This document shows, piece after piece, positions 35,284 to 43,264 of a stretch of DNA of 64,000 bases (positions within the stretch are counted from its first letter, which is position 1; every line of letters begins with the position of its first letter). The position numbers were made by a program, and so were the translations under genes. Source of the DNA: Actinoplanes sp. NBC_00393 (GTDB lineage Bacteria > Actinomycetota > Actinomycetes > Mycobacteriales > Micromonosporaceae); assembly GCF_036053395.1 (NCBI RefSeq), contig NZ_CP107942.1, forward strand, positions 2,074,501 to 2,138,500. The letters run 5' to 3'. The notes under the pieces were generated by a model that was not told the origin of the DNA, did no database searches, and was given only the letters and a program-made list of their open reading frames with translations.

Positions 35284-36543
35284 TCAGGCTCCGACGAAGC
35301 CGAACGCCGCCCAGGCGTCCAGGCCGGCGTCGCTGCGCTCCTCCGGCTCCTCCAGCAGCAGGTCCTCGCTGAGGCCGTCGGCGACGTCATCGGGCAGGGA
35401 TCCGGCGGCACGCGCGTCGTCGTACGCCTGCAGTTTCTGCTCGTTGGTGGTGTCCCGGACCCACTGCTGCGCCTGGCGCAGCGCAGCGGCCGGGACCGGC
35501 TCGTCCTTGCGCCAGCGGCGGTAGAACTCGGTCATCAGTGCGAGCGTCGGCCGGTCCGGCACCTGCCACAGCGAGGCCACGATGCCGCCGACCCCCGCCT
35601 GCAACATGCCGGTGGGCAGCGAGACCACCTCGTCCGGCAGCTCGGTGCCGGGGGTCGACGTCTCGCACGCGGACAGGACGACGAGCCGGAGGCGCAGGCT
35701 GAGGCTGAGCAGGTCGCGCAGGGTCAGTGCCTGTCCGCCGGCCAGGTTGATGCCGCTCTCCAGCGGGGTCAGCAGGTTCGCGTAGCCGTGGCAGGCGAAG
35801 TGGGCGACATCGACGTGCTGGAGGGCGTCGCGGACCTGTTCGACGGTGGCCGCCGGCCCGGTGAGCGCGGTGGGGCCGGCAGGTAGCGCCAGGGCGGCGA
35901 CCCTCGCCTCGGCCGTGACGGACGGCAGCGAGGCGGACGGGTCGACCACCGCCAGGAGCCGATCTGCCGGACCGCCGGCCAGCTCCCGGGCGGCGGTGAG
36001 AGACCGGGCGTTCGGCGTGTAGCTCAGGGTCAGCTCGTCGAGGGCATAGCGTCGGCCGGTCGTGGCGCTGGAGTCCTCGTACCAGGCGGCGTGCAACGGC
36101 AGCAGCCCCAGCAGCCCGCCGGCCACCAGCACCGCGGCCGGTGCCGGGCGCAGCTCGTCGAGGACCGGGCCCATCACCTCGTCCCACAACCACCGGGTCG
36201 TGCGGTCCAGAGTGGAGTTCCAGGCAGCCAGCTGCGCCGGCCGGTCGGCCCGGAACGCGGCATAGCCCTGGTGGAAGTCGTCCACCATGGAGTGCAGGCT
36301 CTGCTCAGTCAGCTTGGGCAGCGGAACGTGGGCGACATCGTCGCCGCGAACCACCAGGGCGAGCCCGCCGAGGTCGGCCGCCGCCAGGTAGACCAGCGGC
36401 TGATCGGCGGCCGCTTCCTCGACGTCGTCGAAGGTGGGTGCCGCCAGAAACTGTTCATATCCGTCAACCCGGCGGATCTCCTCGATCACCTCGTCGAGGT
36501 CTCGCCGTGCGGCGCGGATCCGGTCCAGCATGCTGTCTTCCAT
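35284..36543 (-). CDS. CHAT-domain protease, separated catalytic half of a TPR-CHAT protein
   Basis: This is a 419-aa protein. Residues 1-110 match the usual CHAT pro-region (LDRIRAARRDLDEVIEEIRRVDGYEQFL, DDVEEAAADQPLVYLAAADLGGLALVV). The catalytic core has His252 in VAHFACHGYA and Cys293 in VVLSACETSTPG, then LPTGMLQAGVGGIVASLWQVPD. In many actinomycetes this domain is fused to a TPR array; here the TPR part is the gene 68 bp upstream. The start at 36543 is preferred, with 36531 (second ATG) possible. Expected role: effector protease controlled by the TPR partner. Confidence 0.88.
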   Translation of the reverse strand: MEDSMLDRIRAARRDLDEVIEEIRRVDGYEQFLAAPTFDDVEEAAADQPLVYLAAADLGGLALVVRGDDVAHVPLPKLTEQSLHSMVDDFHQGYAAFRADRPAQLAAWNSTLDRTTRWLWDEVMGPVLDELRPAPAAVLVAGGLLGLLPLHAAWYEDSSATTGRRYALDELTLSYTPNARSLTAARELAGGPADRLLAVVDPSASLPSVTAEARVAALALPAGPTALTGPAATVEQVRDALQHVDVAHFACHGYANLLTPLESGINLAGGQALTLRDLLSLSLRLRLVVLSACETSTPGTELPDEVVSLPTGMLQAGVGGIVASLWQVPDRPTLALMTEFYRRWRKDEPVPAAALRQAQQWVRDTTNEQKLQAYDDARAAGSLPDDVADGLSEDLLLEEPEERSDAGLDAWAAFGFVGA

Positions 36544-36611
36544 GCCCTCACCCGTGCACGGTCCAGTGGCCCGCATCATTGTGGGGTGGCCGGAAAGACC
36601 AAGTCCAGATG

Positions 36612-38513
36612 TCAACTGAGGGACGGCATGGTCCGCTCCGCGGCGTCACGGTAACGGGTGACCAGATCACCGTGCCCGGCGTCGGCCAGCCGCTCGAGCC
36701 GGATCCGGCTCACCTCCAGGGCCTCGGAGAGCAGCACCGCCCGGCCCGTCTCGGCGGCGACCGCGGCCGCCCGGGCATCGCCGAGACCGGCCAGCGCCAG
36801 GGTGCCGCGCGCGGCGATGCCCTGCGCCATGGACAGCCATGATTCCTTGTCGGACCGTCGTACCTGGACGTTCACGAGCGCCGCGGTGGCGGCGGCCCCG
36901 ATCCGGTACGCCTCCACGACTTCCGTCCACCGCTGGGCGGCCCCGGCCGTCTCGCTCCAGTTCGCCGCGCCGAAAAGAGCATCGCCGGGTAACGCTCGCA
37001 GGGCCAGCCGCCCGCTCTCCCGGTAGCGCTCGGTGGCCTCCGCCCGCAAGCCGGCGTCGTCGTTCCGGTCGCCCAGTTCGGCCAGCGCATTCGCCAGGTT
37101 CAGCAGATACCGCGGATACTCCGCCACGCCCGCGACGGTGAGTGCGACCGCCTTCCGGGACGCGGTCACCGCTCTCTCCAGCAGCGCGGTTTCGCCGAGC
37201 GCGGCCAGGGCGGTGCTCAGGTTGTTCAGGTAGGCGGGGTCGTTCGGGGCGGCCGCCACCGCGTCCTCGAAACAGGTGATCGCCTCGCGCAGCTCGTCGT
37301 GGTCACCGGTCGCGTCGAACCGGGTGCGCAGACCGTTGCCGAGGCTGTTCAGCAGCGCCGCCCGCAGCGGGGTGTCACCGCCCGCGGCGAGCGCCTCGCG
37401 GTGCCGGGAGATCGACTCCCGCAGGTCGTCGGTCAGCCGCGGGGCCAGCCGGACGGTGTACACGTGCCGGGTCCGTAGCGCGATCGCGAGGTTGTTCAGC
37501 CGGCCGGCGAGGTCCGGCGAGGTCACCGGGGTCTGCTCGACCACGTCGGTGTAGGTCGCGACCGCCTCGTCCAGGTCGGCCAGCGCGCCGCGGGCGTGGA
37601 ACCGGTCGTCCAGCGCCGCCGCGACGTTGTTCATGATGCCGGTGTGCTGGCGCGGCGACAGGTCCGGGCAGCGACTCGCCTGGTCGTAGAGGGAGATCGC
37701 GCGGTCGAGATCACCCGGGCCGCCGCGGGCGTCGCGCCGGGCCAGCAGCGCGCCGGCCAGATTGGAGCGGGCCAGCGCGGCTGTCGCCGACAGGTCGCCG
37801 GCGTCCGGCTGCACCTGTTCGTAGAGATCGATGGCCTGATCCAGGTCGTCGTCGGCGCCGCGCTCCTGGAAGCGGACCAGCAGAGCGTTGGCCAGGCCCG
37901 TGCATCCGGCGACCAGCTGCTCCGGGTCGGTCGTGGCGGCGGCCGTCCGGTACAGATCGACAGCCCGGTCGAGGTCCGCGCCGTTTCCGTCCGTGTCGTG
38001 GCGATCCAGCAGCGCGCCGGCCAGTTCGCGGATCGGCTCCGGGTCGTCGGCGTCTTCGACGGCCGAGGACAGCAACGTGATGGCGCGGTCGAGGTCGGGG
38101 CCGCTGTGCCCGCGTCTGCGCAGCGCCCGGCCGAGGAACAGGTCGGCGCCGGCCTGCTGGTAGGCGTCGATCGCCGCGTCCAGGTCGCCGTCGTCGTACC
38201 GGTCGTCGTACCGGCTCTCGAGGGCGCGGCCGAGATTGCTGAACACCGCGGTCGCCACCGGGTCCCGGGCGATCGCCGCGGCGCGCCGGTACCAGCCGAT
38301 GGCAGCGTCCAGGTGGTCGGGGCCGGCGCCGGCCCAGTGCTGGCGCAGGTGGGCCCCGCCCGTGCCGTCGTACACGAGCGCACGGACCACGTCTGGGGCC
38401 TCTTCCGCCTCCGCGGCCAGTGCCTCCCAGCGCGTCACCGACCCACTGACCTGCCGGGCGGCCCTGATCGACTCGGCCCAGTCCGGTGAGCTGTCCACTC
38501 CACGATGGTGCAT
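36612..38513 (-). CDS. TPR-repeat protein, separated sensor half of a TPR-CHAT protein
   Basis: This is a 633-aa protein and first gene of the operon. An N-terminal cap is followed by repeated TPR-like motifs (TAVFSNLGRALESRYDD, DLDRAVDLYRTAAA, LAGRLNNLAIALRTRH, LLNSLGNGLRTRFD). The C-terminal block VRRSDKESWLSMAQGIAARG...RAVLLSEALE...GHGDLVTRYRDAAERTM ends exactly where fusion proteins pass into CHAT. The start may be the ATG at 38513 or the GTG at 38498; neither has a clear ribosome-binding site. It is divergent from an SDR gene with a 53-bp gap. Confidence 0.82.
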   Translation of the reverse strand: MHHRGVDSSPDWAESIRAARQVSGSVTRWEALAAEAEEAPDVVRALVYDGTGGAHLRQHWAGAGPDHLDAAIGWYRRAAAIARDPVATAVFSNLGRALESRYDDRYDDGDLDAAIDAYQQAGADLFLGRALRRRGHSGPDLDRAITLLSSAVEDADDPEPIRELAGALLDRHDTDGNGADLDRAVDLYRTAAATTDPEQLVAGCTGLANALLVRFQERGADDDLDQAIDLYEQVQPDAGDLSATAALARSNLAGALLARRDARGGPGDLDRAISLYDQASRCPDLSPRQHTGIMNNVAAALDDRFHARGALADLDEAVATYTDVVEQTPVTSPDLAGRLNNLAIALRTRHVYTVRLAPRLTDDLRESISRHREALAAGGDTPLRAALLNSLGNGLRTRFDATGDHDELREAITCFEDAVAAAPNDPAYLNNLSTALAALGETALLERAVTASRKAVALTVAGVAEYPRYLLNLANALAELGDRNDDAGLRAEATERYRESGRLALRALPGDALFGAANWSETAGAAQRWTEVVEAYRIGAAATAALVNVQVRRSDKESWLSMAQGIAARGTLALAGLGDARAAAVAAETGRAVLLSEALEVSRIRLERLADAGHGDLVTRYRDAAERTMPSLS

Positions 38514-38566
38514 CTTCCGTCGTCCGGGTACACAGCCCTCTCGTGACATCGATGGAGGTGGGCGCA

Positions 38567-39295
38567 ATGGCCGGAATCGGGATCGTCACCGGAGGTGGTG
38601 CGGGGCTGGGTCGCGAGATCGTCTTCGGCCTGGCGAAATCCGGGCACGGTGTGGTCGTCGCGGACGCCGACCCGGTGGCGGCCGAGTCGTGTGCACGAGA
38701 CGTCGGCGAGCTCGGGGTGCCGGCGCAGGCGGTGCAGGCCGACATCCGGGTGCCGGCCGACCTGGACCGCGTCGTGCGGGCGGCCGCCGACCTGGGCGGG
38801 CCGCGGATCCTGGTGAACAACGCGGGCGGCTGGACGCCGAACCATCAGTACCCGTTCGCCACCGCGGCCGAATGGACCGCCACGATCGCGCTGAATCTGA
38901 CCGCGCCGATGCTGCTCAGCCAGCTCGTCCTCGACCGGATGCGCGATCTGGGCGGCGGCGCGATCATCAACATCGCGTCGACGGCGGGCATCGCTTCCGA
39001 TCCGTACGCGTCACCGGAGTACGGCGCCGCCAAAGCCGGCCTGATCCGGTTCACGACCAGCTCGGCCGGCCTGGCCGACAGCCATCAGGTCCGGACGATG
39101 TGCGTCGTCCCCGACTGGATCGGCCTGGACCGGGCCCACCGGGAATGGGCCGTGCTGAGCCCTGCCGAGCAGGCCGCCACCCGCCCGCTGATCCCGCCGC
39201 AGGACATCGTCACGGTCGTCCTCGACCTGATCCACGGCGGCGCGGCCGGCACGGTCGTCGAGATGTGGGGCGGTAAGCCACCCGTCTACCACTGA
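38567..39295 (+). CDS. Short-chain dehydrogenase/reductase
   Basis: This is a 242-aa classical SDR; the ATG has GGAGGTG 6 nt upstream. The cofactor motif T8-G-G-G-A-G-L-G15, NNAG near residue 86, a serine in NIASTAG, and Y152-x3-K156 in SPEYGAAKAG are all intact, so it should be active. D41 in VVVADADP favours NAD(H) over NADP(H). The C-terminus (TVVEMWGGKPPVYH) is short. Substrate unknown. It is divergent from the CHAT operon but not obviously related to it. Confidence 0.9.
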   Translation: MAGIGIVTGGGAGLGREIVFGLAKSGHGVVVADADPVAAESCARDVGELGVPAQAVQADIRVPADLDRVVRAAADLGGPRILVNNAGGWTPNHQYPFATAAEWTATIALNLTAPMLLSQLVLDRMRDLGGGAIINIASTAGIASDPYASPEYGAAKAGLIRFTTSSAGLADSHQVRTMCVVPDWIGLDRAHREWAVLSPAEQAATRPLIPPQDIVTVVLDLIHGGAAGTVVEMWGGKPPVYH

Positions 39296-39542
39296 CCGCG
39301 CAGGGCGGTGGCGCCCGGCCGGATTCGGTGGGTGGATGTGACCTTCAGGGAACCATTGCTTCCGCCGGGCCGGGCGTCCCGCCAAGGGTTCAGATCGGCA
39401 GAGGCCCGCGAGGGCTTAGCACTTTCGGCGTGACCACCTGCCGTTTCCCGGCGGCCGCGCTGGGGCCTGGAGCGGGCTGGTGATCGCGCGGCTCGGCGGG
39501 CAGGTGTAGTTCTGGGTAACGGGATGCCCGTACCTTTGATTC

Positions 39543-40139
39543 TCAACGAACCACGCGGTAGGTGATGTGCGTGGCCAGCGACGCCGTGCGGACCTTGATC
39601 TGTTCGAGATCGAGCGCGGGCACGCCCTCGAAGAGGCGCTGGCCGGCGCCGAGGGTGACCGGCGCGATGGTGAGGGTGAGCTGGTCGACGAGCCCGGCCG
39701 CCAGATACTGATTGAGGGTCGCCGCGCCGCCGGCGATCGCGACGCGGCCCTCGCCGGGGACCTTGCGGGCCTGCTCGAGCGCGTCGTGGATGCCGCCGGT
39801 GACGAAGTGGAACGTGGTGCCGCCGGCCATCGGCAGATCCTCGCGGGCATGGTGGGTGAGGACGAAGACCGGCTTGTGGTACGGCGGCTCGTCGCCCCAC
39901 CAGCCCCGCCAGGACAGATCCCATTCGTTGCGGATCGGGCCGAACATGTTGCGGCCCATGATGAAGGCGTCGGCGGCGAGCAACTCGTCCAGAATCTCCT
40001 TGTTCTCCTCCGGAGTGTCGAACATCCAGCGGTGCAGCTCGTCGGTCGGGCCGTCGCCGAACGGCTTGTCGGCGCTCAGGTTCGGTCCGGCGACGTAACC
40101 GTCGGCGGACACCGAGATGGCGGCATTGACGAAGCCCAT
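39543..40139 (-). CDS. Dihydrofolate reductase-family (RibD C-terminal-like) protein
   Basis: This is a 198-aa protein of the YyaP/YwjB type. Landmarks: AAISVSADGYVAGPN, MGRNMFGPIRNEWD, VFVLTHHAREDL, IAGGAATLNQYLAAGLVDQLTLTIAPVTLGAG. Such proteins bind NADPH and reduce unknown substrates; most lack true DHFR activity. It is divergent from an HxlR regulator, with repeated candidate operators between. The 247-bp gap to the SDR gene (39296-39542) holds no feature I can support. Confidence 0.88.
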   Translation of the reverse strand: MGFVNAAISVSADGYVAGPNLSADKPFGDGPTDELHRWMFDTPEENKEILDELLAADAFIMGRNMFGPIRNEWDLSWRGWWGDEPPYHKPVFVLTHHAREDLPMAGGTTFHFVTGGIHDALEQARKVPGEGRVAIAGGAATLNQYLAAGLVDQLTLTIAPVTLGAGQRLFEGVPALDLEQIKVRTASLATHITYRVVR

Positions 40140-40157
40140 GGCGCTTTCCTCCAGTCG

Positions 40158-40223
40158 ACCGGTTGTGACTTGCTACTGGTTTGGACCGTAGCGAATACCG
40201 GTTGTAAGCTGCAAGTGGTTCTG
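40158..40223. promoter_or_regulatory. Two 27-bp direct repeats in the DHFR-like/HxlR divergent gap
   Basis: Copies at 40158-40184 and 40197-40223 both begin ACCGGTTGT and agree at 19 of 27 positions, with starts 39 bp apart (close to four helical turns). Each contains TTGC/GCAA elements. They are probable HxlR binding sites controlling both genes. Confidence 0.5.
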
Positions 40224-40233
40224 AGGAGGAAAC

Positions 40234-40752
40234 GTGGACGAGCGCCGCTCCGGCTGCCCGATCAACCTGTCCCTCGAGGTGCTCGGGGACAAGTGGTCGC
40301 TGCTGATCATCCGGGACATGATGTTCGGCAACCGGCGGCATTTCCGGGCGCTGCTCACCCAGTCCGAGGAGGGGATCGCCTCCAACATCCTCGCCGACCG
40401 GCTGCACCGGCTGACCGGCCTGGGGATGATCAGTTCGGCGCCGGATCCCCGCCACAAGCAGCGCATTCTGCTCAGTTTGACCGAGAAGTCCATCCAGCTG
40501 GTCCCGGTCCTGGCCCATCTCGGCGCCTGGGGGCGCCGGCACCTGCCGGTGACGCCCGAGCTGTCCATCCGCGCTGAGCTGCTGGAACGCGGCGGGCCTC
40601 CGCTGTGGGCACGGTTCGAGGACGAGTTGCGCGAGCTGCACCTCGGCGTTCCGAGGCCATCGGGTACGCCGTCCGTGCTCGGCGAACTGACCGCTGCGTA
40701 CCTTGCTGAGGTATCAAAAGTGTCAGACCCCGGTCGTAGTCTCACCCCATGA
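40234..40752 (+). CDS. HxlR-family transcriptional regulator
   Basis: This is a 172-aa protein with a GTG start and GAGGAGG ribosome-binding site. It has the HxlR signature: Cys8 in RSGCPINLSLEVLGDKWSLLIIRDMM (read in pieces), HFRALL, EGIASNILADRLHRLTGLGMI, DPRHKQRILLSLTEKS. HxlR proteins sense aldehydes, quinones or redox state, often through the N-terminal cysteine. The C-terminal ~60 residues extend beyond the usual ~110-aa core. It overlaps the ligase gene by 4 bp (ATGA), so the two are translationally coupled. Confidence 0.88.
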   Translation: MDERRSGCPINLSLEVLGDKWSLLIIRDMMFGNRRHFRALLTQSEEGIASNILADRLHRLTGLGMISSAPDPRHKQRILLSLTEKSIQLVPVLAHLGAWGRRHLPVTPELSIRAELLERGGPPLWARFEDELRELHLGVPRPSGTPSVLGELTAAYLAEVSKVSDPGRSLTP

Positions 40753-42749
40753 CCGCGAGCATCCCGTTCTCCACCCGTGCCGAGTTCGACGAGGCGGTGG
40801 AGCAGGCGCGCCGGGCCGCCGAGCTGTATTACGACACCGGCGACGCCCTGATGACCGACGCCGACTACGACGTGCTCGCCGACCGGATCGCGGCGGCCGT
40901 CGCGGCCAACCCGGGGTGGGACGACCGGGGGATCACCACCGCGGTCGCGGCCGGCGCCTCGGCAGGTGGCGACGTGCGGCATCCCGTCGCCATGCTCTCC
41001 CTCGACAAGATCAAGACACCGGAGGAGGCGACCGAGTTCGTCGCCACGCTCGGCGGTGACGGCTGCCTGGTCGAGGTGAAGCTCGACGGTCTAGCGATCC
41101 GCGCGGAGTATGTCGACGGCGCTCTGACCCTGGCCGCCCTGCGCGGCGACGGCACCACCGGTGAGGATGTGACGTCCCAGGTCCGGCGGGGTATCGCCGG
41201 GCTGCCGGAGAAGCTGGCCGGCTCGTGGACCGGTGAGGTGCGCGGCGAGGTCTACATGACGATCACCGACTTCGAGGCGGCCAGCGCCAACCGGGTTGCC
41301 GCCGGCAGCAAGGCGTTCGTCAACTCGCGGGGTGCCGTGGCCGGGTCGATCCGGGCGATCGACCGGAACTACGAGGCGCCGATGACCTTCGCGGCCTATG
41401 AGATCAGCGGTGAGTTCACCAGTCATCTCGAAGCCATGGATCGGGCCGAGGAGCTCGGGTTCACGGCGGCGTGCCACCTGATCCCCGAGGTGGCGGGCGA
41501 GCTGCACACCGCCGAGGAGGTGGTCGCCGCCATCGACACGATCGGCGCGCGCCGTGCCGACCTGGCGTTCCCGATCGACGGCGCGGTCATCAAGGCCAAC
41601 CTGGCGAGCACCCGCCGCCGGCTCGGGCTGGCCAGCCGCACGCCGTATTGGGCAACGGCGTACAAATACGCGCCCGATACCGCCTCCACCGTGCTGCGTG
41701 ACATCCAGGTGCGGGTCGGCCGGACCGGGCGGATCAGTCTGCGGGCGATCGTCGAGCCGGTCTACGTGGCCGGGACCACGGTCACCTACGCGACGCTGCA
41801 CAACCCGAAATGGGTCGCCGACCAGGGCCTGGCCATCGGGCAGACGGTCGCGGTGTGGCGGGCCGGTGACGTGATCCCGCGCGTCACCTCGCCGATCGGC
41901 GAGCAGCCCCACGGCCTCACCCCGTGGGCGGCGCCCGAGCAGTGCCCGCAGTGCGGCGAGCCGTGGGACAAGTCGAGCCTGCTCTGGCGCTGCCACACCG
42001 CCTCCTGCGCAGCGGCGAACGCCCTCGCCTATTGGTGCAGCCGCGAAGCCCTCGACGTGGACGGCGCCGGCGACTCGTTCTGCGACACGCTCGTCGAGCA
42101 GGGCCTGGCCCGCAACGTGGCCGACCTCTACGACCTGACCGCCGACGGGATCGCTGAGCTGCCGGTCGGCAAGACCGCGGCCGGCGGGACGGTGACGCTG
42201 GGCCGCAACAACGCCGAGCGGATCATCGCGGGTCTGGAGGCCAGCAAGAATCAGCCGTTCAACCGGGTCGTCACCGGCCTCGGCATCCGGATGACCGGGC
42301 GCAGCGTCGGGCGGTGGCTGGCGGCGCACTTCAAGACGATGGACGCGTTGCGCGCCGCCACGGTCGAGGAGATCGCGCAGATCGACAAGATGGGCCTGAT
42401 CAAGGCGCAGCACGTGGTGGACGGGCTGGCCGCGATGAGCGACGTGATCGACCGGCTGGCGGCGCACGGGCTGACCATGCAGGTCGTCGAGACCGCCGGG
42501 CCCAAGCCGTGGGACGGCAAGAAGGTCGTGGTGAGCGGCTCGGTGCCCGGGCTCAGCCGGACCGAGGCGCAGGAGGCGGCGGCCCGGCTGGGCGCGACGG
42601 TGTCGGGCTCGGTCAGCAAGAACACCGACATCCTGGTCGCCGGTGACGGGGCGGGCAGCAAGCTGGCCAAGGCGCAGTCGCTGGGCGTGGCGGTGGTCGA
42701 GGCCGAGGAGTTCGCGGCGATGGTGCAGGAGGCGGCGGCTTCGGCCTGA
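40749..42749 (+). CDS. ligA: NAD-dependent DNA ligase, probably a secondary copy
   Basis: This is a 666-aa protein with the full LigA order: Ia-like helices (1-60), adenylation domain with nucleophile Lys111 in VEVKLDGLAI, OB fold (about 300-380), four-cysteine zinc finger (CPQCGEP, then CHTASC), helix-hairpin-helix repeats (about 430-580) and a C-terminal BRCT domain (about 590-660; KKVVVSGSVPGLSRTEAQEAAARLG). It joins nicked DNA using NAD+. The canonical N-terminal YxxxD/SYPxPD part is divergent (YYDTGDALMTDADYD retained). Position behind an HxlR regulator, instead of a housekeeping locus, suggests a non-essential second ligase. Confidence 0.88.
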   Translation: MTASIPFSTRAEFDEAVEQARRAAELYYDTGDALMTDADYDVLADRIAAAVAANPGWDDRGITTAVAAGASAGGDVRHPVAMLSLDKIKTPEEATEFVATLGGDGCLVEVKLDGLAIRAEYVDGALTLAALRGDGTTGEDVTSQVRRGIAGLPEKLAGSWTGEVRGEVYMTITDFEAASANRVAAGSKAFVNSRGAVAGSIRAIDRNYEAPMTFAAYEISGEFTSHLEAMDRAEELGFTAACHLIPEVAGELHTAEEVVAAIDTIGARRADLAFPIDGAVIKANLASTRRRLGLASRTPYWATAYKYAPDTASTVLRDIQVRVGRTGRISLRAIVEPVYVAGTTVTYATLHNPKWVADQGLAIGQTVAVWRAGDVIPRVTSPIGEQPHGLTPWAAPEQCPQCGEPWDKSSLLWRCHTASCAAANALAYWCSREALDVDGAGDSFCDTLVEQGLARNVADLYDLTADGIAELPVGKTAAGGTVTLGRNNAERIIAGLEASKNQPFNRVVTGLGIRMTGRSVGRWLAAHFKTMDALRAATVEEIAQIDKMGLIKAQHVVDGLAAMSDVIDRLAAHGLTMQVVETAGPKPWDGKKVVVSGSVPGLSRTEAQEAAARLGATVSGSVSKNTDILVAGDGAGSKLAKAQSLGVAVVEAEEFAAMVQEAAASA

Positions 42750-42755
42750 CATCAA

Positions 42756-42773
42756 GCGCCGCGTTGGCGGCGC
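42756..42773 (+). terminator. Hairpin terminator downstream of ligA
   Basis: GCGCCGC (42756-42762), loop GTTG, GCGGCGC (42767-42773): a perfect 7-bp GC stem 6 bp after the stop codon. Confidence 0.6.
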
Positions 42774-42779
42774 CTGCCC

Positions 42780-43000
42780 GCCTTGCGTTCGGCCCGGTCC
42801 GGCTCTGCCGCCTTGCGCGGTCCGGTCCGGCTCTGCGGCCTTGCGTGGTCCGGTCCGGCTCTGCCGCCCTGCGCGGTCCGGTCCGGCTTTGCCGCCCTGC
42901 GCGATCCGGCTTGCCGCCTTGCGCCGTCTGGTTTAGTCGCTTTGCCCGGTCCGGCTTTTGCTGCCTTGCGTGGTCCGGTTTGCCGCCTTTGCGCGGTGCG
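42780..43000. repeat. Tandem array of 22-30-bp units between ligA and the MocR gene
   Basis: The unit GGTCCGGTCCGGCTCTGCC followed by GCCTTGCGC recurs about nine times. TTGCG/CTGCG anchors lie near 42783, 42813, 42841, 42869, 42897, 42919, 42942, 42966 and 42989, giving 28-bp periods that degrade to ~23 bp. Several frames stay open across it as an artefact. From 43000 to 43210 I see no further structure. Confidence 0.8.
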
Positions 43001-43214
43001 GCATCCCCGTCAGGCTGGGGGTCGGTCCGGGCGCTCACGGCGAGGGCGAAGGGCTGCGCGCCGGATGGCGTGCGCGCAGCATTCGGCGCGGCCACGTCCA
43101 GCGCGGCCGGGCATGCCTGGGAGGTGCGCTGTCGTCTGATGTGACTGGTCCGAGATGGTGGGTGGTGAGGCCGACGGCCATGGCTACGTGTCTCATGCGT
43201 TCAATCTAGGAAGC

Positions 43215-43264
43215 TTCTGGCCCACCGCTATAGTCCAGTTGCATGTCGGATCAGTGGGCCAGAA
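43215..43264. promoter_or_regulatory. MocR promoter and autoregulatory inverted repeat
   Basis: A perfect 11-bp inverted repeat, TTCTGGCCCAC (about 43215-43225) and GTGGGCCAGAA (43254-43264), brackets the start codon. Between the arms lies a -10-like TATAGT 8 nt before the ATG, with no ribosome-binding site, so a leaderless message is likely. The second arm is inside the coding sequence. Confidence 0.55.

Noticed and set aside
35284..35411. Upstream extension of the first CHAT protein to an ATG at 35411
   Set aside because: The extension overlaps the second CHAT gene and is non-conserved; the GTG at 35264 has a proper ribosome-binding site.
42780..43000. CRISPR-like appearance of the 28-bp array (also considered at 1.05 kb and 8 kb)
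   Set aside because: The units are contiguous tandem copies without unique spacers, periods drift, and no cas genes are near.
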